A DNA stretch of 64,000 nt from Pollenia angustigena (taxonomy: Eukaryota; Arthropoda; Insecta; Diptera; Polleniidae): NCBI GenBank assembly GCA_930367215.1, contig OV884056.1, positions 252,243,127-252,307,126 on the forward strand, given 5' to 3'. The notes under the pieces were generated by a model, which saw only the letters and a program-made list of their open reading frames with translations, did no database searches and was not told the DNA's origin. The position numbers were made by a program, and so were the translations under genes. Positions 34,863-44,780 of this stretch are shown here, in pieces. Every line of letters begins with the position of its first letter. The stretch's first letter is position 1.

Positions 34863-35877
34863 CACAGAAAAAATTATTGCCGAATTATTTTCAAACAAAC
34901 GCTTGTTTGAAAATTTTCTTGATTTCTACAAATTTTTTTACTGATTCAATCAATATTTTTGTTTGATTATTATTTAACCAACAAAAATGTGGACAACTCT
35001 TCAAAAATTTAATAAGCGCTCTATTGGTTTGAAGTTTTCATAATTTTGTATGAAATATTTAACGCTCTTTGTTGTTGTCGTCTTTTTGCATTTTTTTATT
35101 TGATCGTAAGCAACACTTCTTTATGTGAAATATAAGAACTACAACAAAAAATACATGCAGTCGCTTTAAAAAAGTACAGCAATAAGAAAAATGAAAAAAA
35201 TAGCGTGACGAGGTTTGTAGTAAAAAAACAACAAATACAATAGCAGGTAAAAAAAACGTTTCATTTTTTTTAAACAATAGAAAAAACACATTATAAGAAA
35301 CAAAATAAATTTTTGGTTGGTTTCAAAGTTGGTAAAAATAAACAAAATCCCGTATTCAATTTTTTCTAATAGTTTGTTTAAATACATCAAATACAACAAT
35401 AGAATGATGGCGGAAAACATATCGAGACGGTCTGCCGCCGTTTTTGGTTACATTTCTTCTTCATTAGCAAAGGAAAGGATAAAGCAACAGTGAGTGATGA
35501 AGAAAAACACTGTGAGTATAAATATGACTTCGTTCAAAAATTATTCCAACAAAAAAATGTGTCTCAAAGCCAGCCGGCCGCTCTGCTCTGCTTCATCTTC
35601 GCCAACAGTGCTTGCTTGTGTGCGCGTCATTGCTTGTGCCAAAACTTTTTTGTTTGATTCAGCAAAATTATTTGTTTGAAATTTATATGAATTTCAGTAA
35701 ACTTTTTGTTTGATTCTGTAAAATTATTTGTTTGAAAAAATCGGCGTTTTTTTTCAATAAACAAAATGCAAATAAATTGTTTGAATATGCGAATTTGTTT
35801 GTAGGACCGATTTTAGACAAAAAATTGTTTGATTCTACAAATTTTTTGTTTGAATTTGAAAAATAATTTTTTCTGTG
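34863..35877. mobile_element. MITE, CACAGAAAAAATTATT termini
   Basis: CACAGAAAAAATTATT at 34863 and the inverse ending at 35877 are flanked by TA on both sides. The ends continue with reiterated TTGTTTGAATTT/AAACAAAC motifs. It is 1,015 bp with no transposase; frames inside are incidental. Around it lies an older inverted pair (CATTACCAACACTG at 34848 and CAGTGTTGGTATGG at 35960). Confidence 0.65.
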
Positions 35878-36005
35878 TAATACCATAGCCACTGTATTAC
35901 CGTAGAGACCAAAATTTAATTGGTTGGTATAGTATGTGTATGTCGTTTTGGTAATACAGTGTTGGTATGGTAATGTCAAATCTAATTGGACCTTTAAAGA
36001 AAACA

Positions 36006-36236
36006 ATTTGAGGCAATCGTGGTTTTTTACTCATATCTCAGTGGACCGATCTTGCTGAATTTCAATAGCAAACAATTCCGGACCATATGTGACATAAATG
36101 TATAATAACCTGGCCCCAATCATATATGGGGTCTTCGGAGAACCCATTTCAACGGACATCGTTAAATCAACTTCGCTCCTCATAAGGACCCAGAATATAT
36201 ATACTTTATAGGGTCTAACATCAATATTATAAAAAT
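36006..36236 (-). repeat. Dipteran interspersed repeat fragment
   Basis: Collinear with 50512-50745: TTTCAATAGCAA, TGTGACATAAATGTATAA, GGGTCTTCGGAGAACCCATT, AACTTCGCTCC and AAGGACCCAGAATATATATA. It reads on the minus strand relative to the 1496 copy. Confidence 0.6.
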
Positions 36237-36379
36237 TACAAATTCACCTGTGGTGAATGGTATAATTATGACTGATTCATTCGATGATGGTTTGAAGAAA
36301 GATAAATAAACTGCAACATTGTTGTTTATGTACTCTGAAAATAATCATTTTAAGATTTTCTTAAGACTTGCATTTTACA

Positions 36380-36697
36380 GCCGTACCTAAACAGAAGCGG
36401 CAAGCAATTCCTATTTTTTGAATAGAGACGGCCTCAACGCTTTGCAATTGAAAAAACCGATTTTTACAGCTCGTGAAGTTTGTCGCTATTGTTAATAAAT
36501 AATAGCAATTTATCTATTTTTTGGTCAGTCAAGCGTTTTTATCTCTATTTTTATTTGCAATTTGTGGGTTTTATTAGGCAAGAAAGCTATCGCTACTGTT
36601 TGTGATACAACGTTGGCGCTCTTGCTTTGGTGTGGTGTATCAGCGTAAAAGCTAAGCGAAAGAAAACGTTCCGCCTTCCGCTCTTGTTGAGGTGCGC
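36380..36697. mobile_element. Small TIR element beside the LINE 3' end
   Basis: GTACCTAAACAGAAGCGGCA at 36384 and the imperfect inverse of CGCTCTTGTTGAGGTGC at 36679-36695 match the termini of the element at 57203-57418. It adjoins the LINE 3' end, so the LINE reading frame runs into it. Confidence 0.5.
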
Positions 36698-38464
36698 TAT
36701 TCAAAATTCCAAGATTAAAAAACGAACGATTCAGAAAATTTAATGTTTTATTCAGACTTATTATTCTTACAAATAACAGTTCTTTATGGACCAATACTTC
36801 TGCGACTTTCGTTCTCCATTTATCTCTGTCAATGGCCTTTTGTTTATAGTTTTCAACTTTGATTACTTGTAAATCTTCTTCAACATCATCTTTCCACCTT
36901 TTTCTTGGCCGTCCTTTTTTTCTAATACCTTCTGGGTGTTGTTCAAAAACTTTCTTCACTGTCATGCAGTCGTTCATTCGTAAAACATGTCCAAGCCAGC
37001 GTATTCGCTGTGCTTTTATAAAACGTATAATATTTTGATTTTCATTCAGTATCTCTAACTCATCATTGTACCGGGATCTGTACAATCCTTCTTCAATTTC
37101 AATTGGGCCAAAGATTTTACGTAGAATTTTTCTTTCAAAACAAAGTAGTTGATGTATGTCTGATGTTTTTAGTGTCCAAATTTCACTCCCATACGATAGG
37201 ACTGGTCTTATAAGTGTTCTATATAGATTAAGTTTCAGCTTCTTAGATAACAAGGAGGATCTAAAGAGTTTTAGATGAAGAAACCAGGTTCTATTCGCAG
37301 ATTGGATGCGATCTTGTATTGCTACAGTGGTGTTCCCATGTGAACTTAGATTGATTCCAAGATATTTAAATTCTTTAACAGATTCGTACACATTATTAGA
37401 TATAACAAGGTCTGGTGAGTATTGCTGTATGTGTGAACGGAGCATATATTTTGTTTTTGTTCTGTTAATCATCAGTCCTGTAGTCTGCGCTGCTTCTTCT
37501 AATTGTTTAAAAGTATCTTTCAGTATGTTTCTACTTCTGGCAATTATCAAAATATCATATGCGTAAGCGCAAATTTGAGTAGATTTATTGTAAATGGTGC
37601 CTTTTTGATCTATTTCTTCTACTACTGAATGTAACACTAGATTGAAGACGAGAGAGGACAACGCATCTCCTTGTTTTACTCCGGAAACAACGTCGAATGT
37701 GTTTGAGAATTCGCCTTGTATTATTACCCTGGCGTTTGTATTTGTTAATGTCATATTTACTAAATTTACAAGTTTGCGCGGTATTCCCATTTTCAAAAGA
37801 CGTAGTGAAATTACGGTTCTATCCAGGCTATCAAATGCTTGTTTAAAATCTACAAATAGGCAATGTTTATCGATCATGTATTCATAACATTTTTCAAAAA
37901 TCTGAGTTATGACAAACCCTTGATCTGTTGTAGATCTGTTTTTTCTGAAGCCACATTGTTAATCGCCTTTTTTTTTTCTGCATAATCATTTAGACGTTCA
38001 TAAAGCATATTGGTGAAAATTTTAAATCCACAGTTAAGAAATGAAATACCACGATAATTGTTGCAGTTTGTCTTATCTCCTTTTTTGTGGATAGGCACGA
38101 TTATGCTTGTCAGCCATTCGGTCGGGAGAGTTTCATTATGCCAGATATCTAGGAGGATTTGATGTATGTAGTTATGACATTTATCTCCAGCGTATTTTAA
38201 TAATTCGGCAACTATGCCATCTTTACCGCTGCATTTATAATTCTTCAATTTGTTCAAAGCTATTTTTGTGTCTTCTAACGTTGGTTCTCCAACATCTATT
38301 TCATTTATATTCGGCAATGACTCCTCGTGGTTAATATTAGGTTTATTTAAAAGTTTATTGAAATATTCTCTCCATCGGTTTACAATTTCATTTTTATCAC
38401 TTATTGGGGTTCCGTTTTTGTCTTTACAAATATTCGTTCTTTGGAGACTGAAAAAAATCGTCAC
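36525..38464 (-). pseudogene. LINE reverse transcriptase, 5' truncated and inactivated
   Basis: Two minus-strand frames form one reverse transcriptase. The upstream frame (38464-37907) has WREYFNKLLN, LKNYKCSGKDGI, TEWLTSIIVPIHKKGDK and NYRGISFLNC. The downstream one (37877-36525) has FVDFKQAFDSLDR (residues 8-20, motif A), SGVKQGDALSS (65-75, motif B), AYAYDILII (104-112, motif C), GLMINRTKTK, then RWLGHVLRM and RKKGRPRKRWKDD near 293-332. Motif C should be YADD; here the first Asp codon is TAT (Tyr), which removes a metal ligand. A one-base loss near 37956 breaks the frame between RT motifs. The endonuclease and 5' end are missing (break near 38450). After about residue 370 the frame runs into a neighbouring MITE. 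The clade is not assigned. Confidence 0.9.
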
Positions 38465-38560
38465 TTTTTAGAAAAAAAAATCAGCAAATCGGCACTTTGT
38501 TAGTACCGGAACAAAAAATCGTCAAAATTACGATAAGTCGTCAAATCTGGCAGATCTGAG
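38450..38560 (+). mobile_element. Possible hAT right end
   Basis: ATCTGGCAGATCTG at 38535-38550 with GTCAAAATTACGATAAGTCG inside resembles the terminus at 41005-41085 (GGCATCCCTG, reiterated GACGATTTT). The LINE 5' break lies next to it, suggesting the LINE inserted into a hAT copy. Confidence 0.35.
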
Positions 38561-39423
38561 TAAAGCATTTATTTCCTTTTTTTTTTTAGTAAATTTAAGT
38601 TTGACTTCATTGTTGCAAGTTTCTGCTATTGAAATAAATGAACAGACCTATTTGTCAAGGATAAGTTCCTAAAACTGTTTATATAAATATATTTGTAAGT
38701 AGAACATTGACTTACGTATTTTTGGCTCCCCAGCCATGAACAAAATTAAAATCATTCATTCAGTAGCAAAGGTTACAATTAGAAATTTAACATAATTGTA
38801 AGGCGTACTTTTTCTTTTTGAAAAATCAATCAATTAATTATGGTTTTCAGTTTTAAATGTATCTAAATAATGAAACATATATTAAGACCGTTAACGAGCG
38901 TATTGTGAGTTCAATTAAGTAACTACAATAGTTTTAATCAAAAACCAATGGGGAAAAGTACGTTAATACTAGGGAAGAATAATTCACCATTCAACAACAT
39001 AAAGAATAACAATTTTTTTCAAAAAAGAATATTAGATTTGCACTATTAAGATTCTTGGTAACTTTTTCTGCTTAACGCATAAAATTATACAAATTGTATA
39101 AAAAAGCTCCTTTGTTATAATTATTAAATGAAAAAAAAAAACATAAAAAGTAAGAACCCACAATAATAATTGTTGTTTGATTCTAAAAAGGTGAATAGCA
39201 GAAGTTTAATATAAAGCTTCAAGTTAATAAAGTATTAACGACATCAATACAGTATAAACTTATTTGAATCTTATACCAAAAAGTAAAAATAGATTTGCCT
39301 AATACATATCGCACCAGTTCCTCTAAAGGGAGTTAACTCAAAGCTTATAGATTTTCAGTAGATTCAGAAAACTGTATGTACTCTTATATTCTGGAGTGCC
39401 AAACCTGAAGATTTTAGGTCTTT
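38561..39423. other. Gene-free AT-rich interval
   Basis: No supported feature. Confidence 0.4.
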
Positions 39424-39886
39424 CAGTACCGCATAGACGATTTTTTTTCAGTATCGCTTTTATGGCCTGAATTGGGAGATATGGATGTGGACGATATGTG
39501 TTTTTACCAGGACGGTGCCACTTGCCACACAGCTAACGAAACAATAGCTCTTTTACACGCTTTTATTGGCCGCCAAGATCATGTGATCTGACACCGTTGC
39601 ACTTCTTTATTTGGGGTTATTTGAAAGAAAAGGTGTACGTCGATAAGCCAGCAACAATTCAAGAGCTAAAGGATGAGATAATTCGGCACATTAACGGCAT
39701 AGAACCTCAACTATGCCTCAGCGTCATCGAAAATTTGGACCATCGAATAAAGTTGTACCGCTGGGGTCTCGGCGGCCATTAAACCATATATAATTGAAAA
39801 ATACCAATGTTATCATAATAAAAAGAAATGACAATAATTTCCGAAATAGTTTGTGTTTTATTCAAAATTTAACCACCCTTTACTAT
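39424..39886 (+). pseudogene. Mariner-type transposase fragment
   Basis: The first frame reads MDVDDMCFYQDGATCHTANE (second catalytic Asp in QDG) and stops after LLHAF. After a small deletion the other frame continues WPPRSCDLTPLHFFIWGY (third catalytic Asp in CDLTP), KPATIQELKDEIIRHI and DHRIKLYRWGLGGH with TAA at 39780-39782. The first catalytic region and N-terminal HTH are absent. The last 370 bp resemble 62310-62580 on the other strand. AACCACCCTTTA at about 39876 resembles the TIR of the 32131 copy. Confidence 0.8.
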
Positions 39887-39994
39887 GACGATTTGTTAAT
39901 ACCATTCCTTTTTTTTGCTTAGCATAAAGGCAGTGTTTTAAATGTTAATATATTCCAGAAAACCTAAAAATTAATGAAATTCCCAAACAATTAA

Positions 39995-40207
39995 CTTGCT
40001 TTTCTAAATGTATGTGAGTTTGTTAATAACCTAATGACTTTGTCAAGCTCATCAGCTAATGTTGAAAGAATATTTAGCGAAATTATTCTTAATAAAACCA
40101 AGATTAGAAATTCAATAAAAACAGAAACCATTGAAAGGATTCTGTTTCCTAAGGATTATCAAAAATATAATTCCTCGGAATGTTACAAAGTCAACTTTAT
40201 AAAATGA
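39995..40207 (+). pseudogene. hAT transposase dimerisation domain
   Basis: The open frame of about 70 residues reads VNNLMTLSSSSANVERIFSE, ILNKTKIRNSIKTETIER and a stop at 40205-40207. This is the hAT C-terminal dimerisation motif (S-A-x-x-E-R-x-F-S and N-K-T-K-x-R-N). The catalytic core is missing upstream, where a mariner fragment ends at about 39886. The next base after the stop begins MITE-derived sequence, so the natural C-terminus could have been longer. Confidence 0.8.
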
Positions 40208-40725
40208 TTGATTTAAGTAAAACTAAGATTGAATCAATCTCAAAATGCGATTGATTCAAGTATATTAAAGTTGATTTTATCCATAATTAGAAAGAAAAAA
40301 TTAACATGATTGATTTACTTACTCGTATTACATCTTAAAGAATGATAGAACACCAACATCATGCCCGATATGGTTTTGACTTTTAAATCTTATGTTCATA
40401 TTTAACCAAAAATATAAACTAAATGAGAAGCAAGAGTTAAAATTTACTTTTTAATCCTTCATGGTACACATAAGTCTTATCGGGCCTTTTTGCAATGTGT
40501 TTAGAAAATCAAAACATGCGGAAGCCGGATGGTTAAACACAAAGAAAAGTTTAATGTTTGTTTTTACTTGATTTAAGAATTTTATACACATTTCAAGAAA
40601 TTCCAGGATTGATTTTCGAAAGAAATCCCATTTTTTAGTGTTATTCGTAATTGAATTTTTTAGTACGACTCGTACTTAAAGTAATCATAAAAACTTGATT
40701 TATTCCGAGTGTTTTTCATTCTGTG
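40205..40725 (+). mobile_element. MITE, empty-site copy
   Basis: Collinear with 47960-48680: AGATTGAATCAATCTCAAAA, CATCATGCCCGATATGG, AAAATATAAACTAAATGA, AGTACGACTCGTACTTAAAG and the end TTCTGTG. The 5' third is missing. At 40399-40400 it holds the uninterrupted TA where the 48122 MITE is inserted in the other copy. Confidence 0.7.
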
Positions 40726-40757
40726 TGGAGTTAATTGTTAATTATTAGATATTATAA

Positions 40758-40985
40758 TCTATATCTACAATATATATAAAAACGTTTGTGCTCCTATAAC
40801 TCAAGAACCGCTTGACCGATTCACACCAAGCTTGCACAATAAATTATTTTAGTCGGGGGCCAGGATTTTCTTAGGTTTAATTGCGATAGGTGACGCAGTT
40901 TTTAATTTTTATTTTCATTGAGAAAATCCCGAGCAGTTCCGGGACCAAACGGCTCGTATACATAAAAATAAAAATATTATTGTAA
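40758..40985 (+). mobile_element. Helitron 5' end fragment
   Basis: TCTATATCTACAATATATAT follows an A and is followed by GCTCCTATAACTCAAGAACC and GACCGATTCACACCAAGC, text typical of Helitron 5' regions. I find no 3' CTAG hairpin nearby, so only the 5' part can be supported. Confidence 0.45.
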
Positions 40986-41004
40986 TTTTTTGTAAGACGA
41001 TTTT

Positions 41005-41085
41005 TTTAAAACTTTACGATTTCGACGATTTTATTTCCAAAATTGGACGATTTTTGGAAAATAATGCTTGGCATCCCTGCTTATA
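41005..41085 (+). mobile_element. hAT-like right terminus
   Basis: Reiterated GACGATTTT motifs and a GCTTGGCATCCCTG end (inward CAGGGATGCCAAGC) have the shape of a hAT terminus and lie downstream, in the right orientation, of the hAT domain at 39995. The matching left end is not in the window or is lost. Confidence 0.4.
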
Positions 41086-41344
41086 TCACAAAGAGTAGAG
41101 AAATTAGTGTAAGGTTAATATAGTGAGTAGATACGTCCACTGATATTGCTTTCTTGCTAAAAGTGAAAATTTGTTAGCTCCCTTTAAAGGACCGGCGCGA
41201 TATATTTTACGTTAAAGCCAAAAAAATTTAAAATCTACTAAGTATTTGTGTATTATTTTAATATATAAAAATAAATCAGGTTGGGAATTCAACACAGGTT
41301 CTAAACATAAAAAGCGATCATCATAATTAATTTAAACATCTCCA

Positions 41345-41742
41345 CACTCAAAAAAGTTTAACATTTACTGTTTGTAGTTTTTTTTTAAAGTTTTTCGTTC
41401 AGTTGAAATTAAACCAAAATATAGTTATTTAAGTAAAAATTATTTTTTTAACTTTTTAGACACGTTGTTAAAAAAACAAATTAAAAAAGACGAATGAGTT
41501 TCCGTTCATTTGAAATATTAAGTTGTTTTCGTTATTCCTTTAATAAAAAATTTGTATTTGAATCTGTTTTTTTGATAGCAAAAAATTCGAAACATTATTT
41601 CTAAGGTAATAGAGATTTATTTCTTAATATTTAAAAACAAAATGATTTTTAGTCTGATTTAAAGGAAACATTAGTTGACCAGGTTTAAATGGATTTTCAT
41701 ATTTCATTTTACGTTGATTTTGCGTTCATAATATTTTGAGTG
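41345..41742. mobile_element. Possible MITE, CACTCAAAA termini
   Basis: CACTCAAAA at 41345 and TTTTGAGTG at 41734-41742 with CA on both flanks. The terminus resembles the left end of the MITE at 47782. Short ends, so tentative. Confidence 0.35.
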
Positions 41743-42034
41743 CATAAATAACGTTTAAATTCGCAAAATAACGATTTGTTTGTCCAGACATCATAGATAA
41801 CATTTTTAAGGGGTTTATATTAAGAGAATGATCTGATGTTTACTCCAGAATTTGTTGCAACTAAAAGTATATGCTAGCAACAATTGCATTTTTTTCAATC
41901 TAGATGGTAAAAAATACATCAACGGCAAATACAAACGTTTCACATATTGCTGAGTTCATATATTGGAGCCAGAGGTAACAATGTTACAATTACTTCCAAT
42001 TTAATTGCTTTTTATTAGTAAAGGGAATTTTATT

Positions 42035-42543
42035 AAGGGTAATCACGATGGTCATTGCGCAAATTTGCAATGTGTAAATTTGCAGTGCATATTATGATTG
42101 ATCGTGAGCATACCACTTTTATTTTTTGTGCAAATATGCTATTTATCTAAAAATGTATTCTGGCAACACTCAAAACTTCTGGCAGCACTGTAAAAATTCT
42201 GCATTTGTTTGCAATTATACACAAGCAAATTAAAATAAATTTTTTCTTTTTAATTAATTTAAATTTAATTCTCTATTTTATTTTAAAATCTGCGAAAATG
42301 TTCAATTTATAAGTTTTCTTAAAATCAATATGGCGCTTAATATGTAAAATTTTATTGTTTACATTTGTTTGCAACTGAGCAAATATGCACTACTAATTTT
42401 GTTCATGATTTTTTAGTGCAAACGAAGTAAAAAAGAGCAAATTGCAAATACGTAAATTTTGTTGTTGTATCGTGCAAATGTGTGTATTTTTGCTCGCATT
42501 TGCATCGTTTGCACACTTTGCACTACCCATCGTGATTTCCCTT
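42035..42543. mobile_element. TIR element with GCAAAT-rich ends
   Basis: AAGGGTAATCACGATGG at the left and the near inverse ending CATCGTGATTTCCCTT at the right, about 28 bp each. Subterminal regions repeat TGCAAATTTGC/GCAAATGTG many times. No coding and no certain target duplication; hAT-like by appearance only. Confidence 0.6.
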
Positions 42544-42572
42544 ATTATTTTATTTTATTATCTGTTGTAGTA

Positions 42573-42574
<2 letters not shown>

Positions 42575-42616
<42 letters not shown>
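42575..42616. repeat. (TA)n microsatellite
   Basis: About 20 AT dinucleotides directly adjoin the LINE C-terminus on its 3' side, so they are probably the LINE's repetitive tail. Confidence 0.85.
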
Positions 42617-42618
<2 letters not shown>

Positions 42619-42775
42619 CCTCTAACTCCCATTGGAGCATAGGGCGCCAATAACAGCTGATCGCCAGCGGACCCGATTTTGTGCCGTTGATCTTAACTCG
42701 TTCCAAGATAGGCCAAGTTTCGGTGGAACGTCGCCACGTTGTACTTGGTCTGCCAGGTTGCCGGCCAGTAAACAT
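42617..42775 (-). pseudogene. LINE ORF2 C-terminal fragment
   Basis: The minus strand reads RQPGRPSTTWRRSTET, then in another frame LSWNELRSTAQNRVRWRSAV and GALCSNGS followed by a stop. This is the conserved C-terminal end of many insect LINE ORF2 proteins. One frameshift separates the halves. The stop is followed after a few bases by (TA)n. Nothing upstream (above 42775) continues it, so the copy is strongly 5' truncated. Confidence 0.7.
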
Positions 42776-42941
42776 ACAAAGGACAAAAAGTATTAAAAAA
42801 TTTGTATTTGTTGTACTTTTCTGAAAACTCGCTTTTCTTTCAAATAATTGAAATATATTAAATATAATTAAAGCAATAAAAAAGTTATGTTTTTTATAAA
42901 GCTTTTGCTTAATTTTCCTATTCCTAAAAATTGAAGGAATA

Positions 42942-43683
42942 CAGTACTTTTCGCTTATAGTCCACTACTATAGTTGCACAACTTTTGTGGACTATAAGCG
43001 AATTTGGACTATAGCCGATTTTTTTTTATAAGCCATTTTATGGATAATAAGTGAAACCTAGTATAATCCACATTTTGGACTATATAAATATTATTTTCTT
43101 CAATAAATCTACTCTTTTTAAACAAAAGTTTATTTAAAACATAACCAAATATTGATTTATTTTAAATTAATAGTTAAAACAAAAATCTTTTTTATTAATT
43201 AATTCAAATGACGATATCAAACACAACATAAATATCAATTTCATAGGATCTTTACAGGATCTTGTTATATCAAACGTCAAAGTCTATATAAATAAACTCT
43301 TATATTTTTATTAGCGTTTTTTTTTATGAAGTTGCACGTTTATTTAACAAAAAATTGTCGGACGAAGATACAATGTCATGAAATATAAATTGGGAGATTT
43401 GGCATTTATAATAGTTGCCAGAAAGGTAAATTAAAACATGTTGCCAGTTGATTAAAAATATATAAAAAACAGAGTGGACTATAAGCGAACATTTTTGGAT
43501 GAAGAATTATATACGCATGCTAAGAAAATGTGGCTTTTAAACGAAAATGGGCTACAAGCGAAATGGACCTTAGAACAAATAATTTGTATGAAATTCGAAA
43601 AAAATCTGCATGTGAATATGACAGATTTGGCTTATATTCGTTTTTGGCCTTTAAGCGGAATGGACTATAAGCGAAAAGTACTG
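42942..43683. mobile_element. pogo/Tigger-like element
   Basis: CAGTACTTTTCGCTTATAGT at 42942 and the perfect inverse ending at 43683 (TIR about 24 bp), with TA on both sides. The CAGT start and TA target suit the pogo branch of Tc1/mariner. The motif GGACTATAAGCGAA and variants recur at 42988, 43472, 43548 and 43664, in both subterminal regions. The 70-codon frame at 43474 is made of these repeats and is not a transposase. Confidence 0.75.
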
Positions 43684-43961
43684 TAGGACAATTACAAAAA
43701 AGCTTTATAAAACACATAACTGAAATTTAGCTCTTAGAATAAGTTCGAAAAATAAAAAAAATTTGAATGTTATAAAGTAACTTATGAAAAGAAATGATTC
43801 CCAGTTTCTATTTGTTAAAATAATTTAATATTGTAGAATTGTTGTTGGAAATGGTCAAAACCTGAGCTTTATTTTATTAAATCAATAAACACATTGTTTG
43901 AAAAGACAAAGTTTTTTAATTAAATTAAAAATATAATTTATTAAAAAAAAAAAAAAAATAG

Positions 43962-44349
43962 TTTTTGGGAATACACAATTTTAATTCAAAAGATTTTGTT
44001 ATTCGTGCTTAATTCCCAATTTTTATTATTGATAAAAACACTGAAATTTATTGTTGATGGGATAAGCTATTCCTATGCTCATTTCACTGGTTTTTGTTGT
44101 TGATTTTTTGTTTAAACTTAGATATTGTTACAAGTAGAACTGTTGCTTATAATTCTTATACTTTTAAAATCTTAAATCTTTATGGCTGAAGTTTTCTGAC
44201 AATCTGGCCTAAGCAACCAGTGAAATGCGCATAGAAATACCTTATCCCATCAACAATAAATTTCAGTGTTTTTATCACTAATAAAATATAGGAATTAAGC
44301 ACGAATAACAATATCTTTTAAAATTAAAATTTTGTATTCACAAAAACTA
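43962..44349. mobile_element. Foldback family B, two-armed copy
   Basis: TTTGGGAATACACAATTTTA...GTTATTCGTGCTTAATTCCC...CATTTCACTGG on the left and the inverse on the right. The arms reach well over 100 bp in 388 bp total, leaving only a short centre. Non-coding. Confidence 0.7.
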
Positions 44350-44379
44350 TTTTGGAAATAAACTGGCAGTGCACGGCAT

Positions 44380-44780
44380 GAAAAAAACTTAACTGGCAAC
44401 ATGCTTTTGCAAGTTGTTTTGTTTTCATTTTGTTTTTCTTAACCTAATTACAACTACAACTTATGTTGGGAGAATTCCAATCTATTGTAGTGGGGAATGT
44501 AAGATGAGATAAACTCACTGTTTATTGTTGAAGTTTTTGTTTAAACTTTGATATTGTACAAGTAGAACTGTTGCTTATAATTCTTATACGTTAAACAGTT
44601 TTATTTGGTTTAATATCTTTACTTTTTCTTAAAACTCTATGGATGAAGTTTCCTGACGATCTGGCCTAAGCAACCAGGGAAATGCGCATAGGAATAGCTT
44701 ATTACATCAATAATAAATTTCAGTGGTTTTTTTCAAGAATAAAAATTGGGAATTAAGCTCGAATAACAAAATCGTGTGCG
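44380..44780 (-). mobile_element. Foldback family B, single arm next to the two-armed copy
   Basis: Contains GTTGGGAGAATTCC, GAGATAAACTCACTGTTTAT, GGCCTAAGCAACCAGGGAAA and the end TTGGGAATTAAGCTCGAATA. Same orientation as the right arm of 43962-44349, so two arms lie in direct order. Confidence 0.6.

Noticed and set aside
35166..35420. Membrane-protein-like minus-strand frame
   Set aside because: Phe/Leu-rich translation of AT-rich MITE interior, overlapping another equally open frame.
42459..42653. 64-codon plus-strand frame with an IYIYIY run
   Set aside because: It is a translation of the TIR element end and the (TA)n microsatellite, overlapping the LINE fragment on the other strand.
43474..43686. 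70-codon frame as pogo transposase
   Set aside because: It is composed of the reiterated GGACTATAAGCGAA motif and lacks DDE or HTH motifs.
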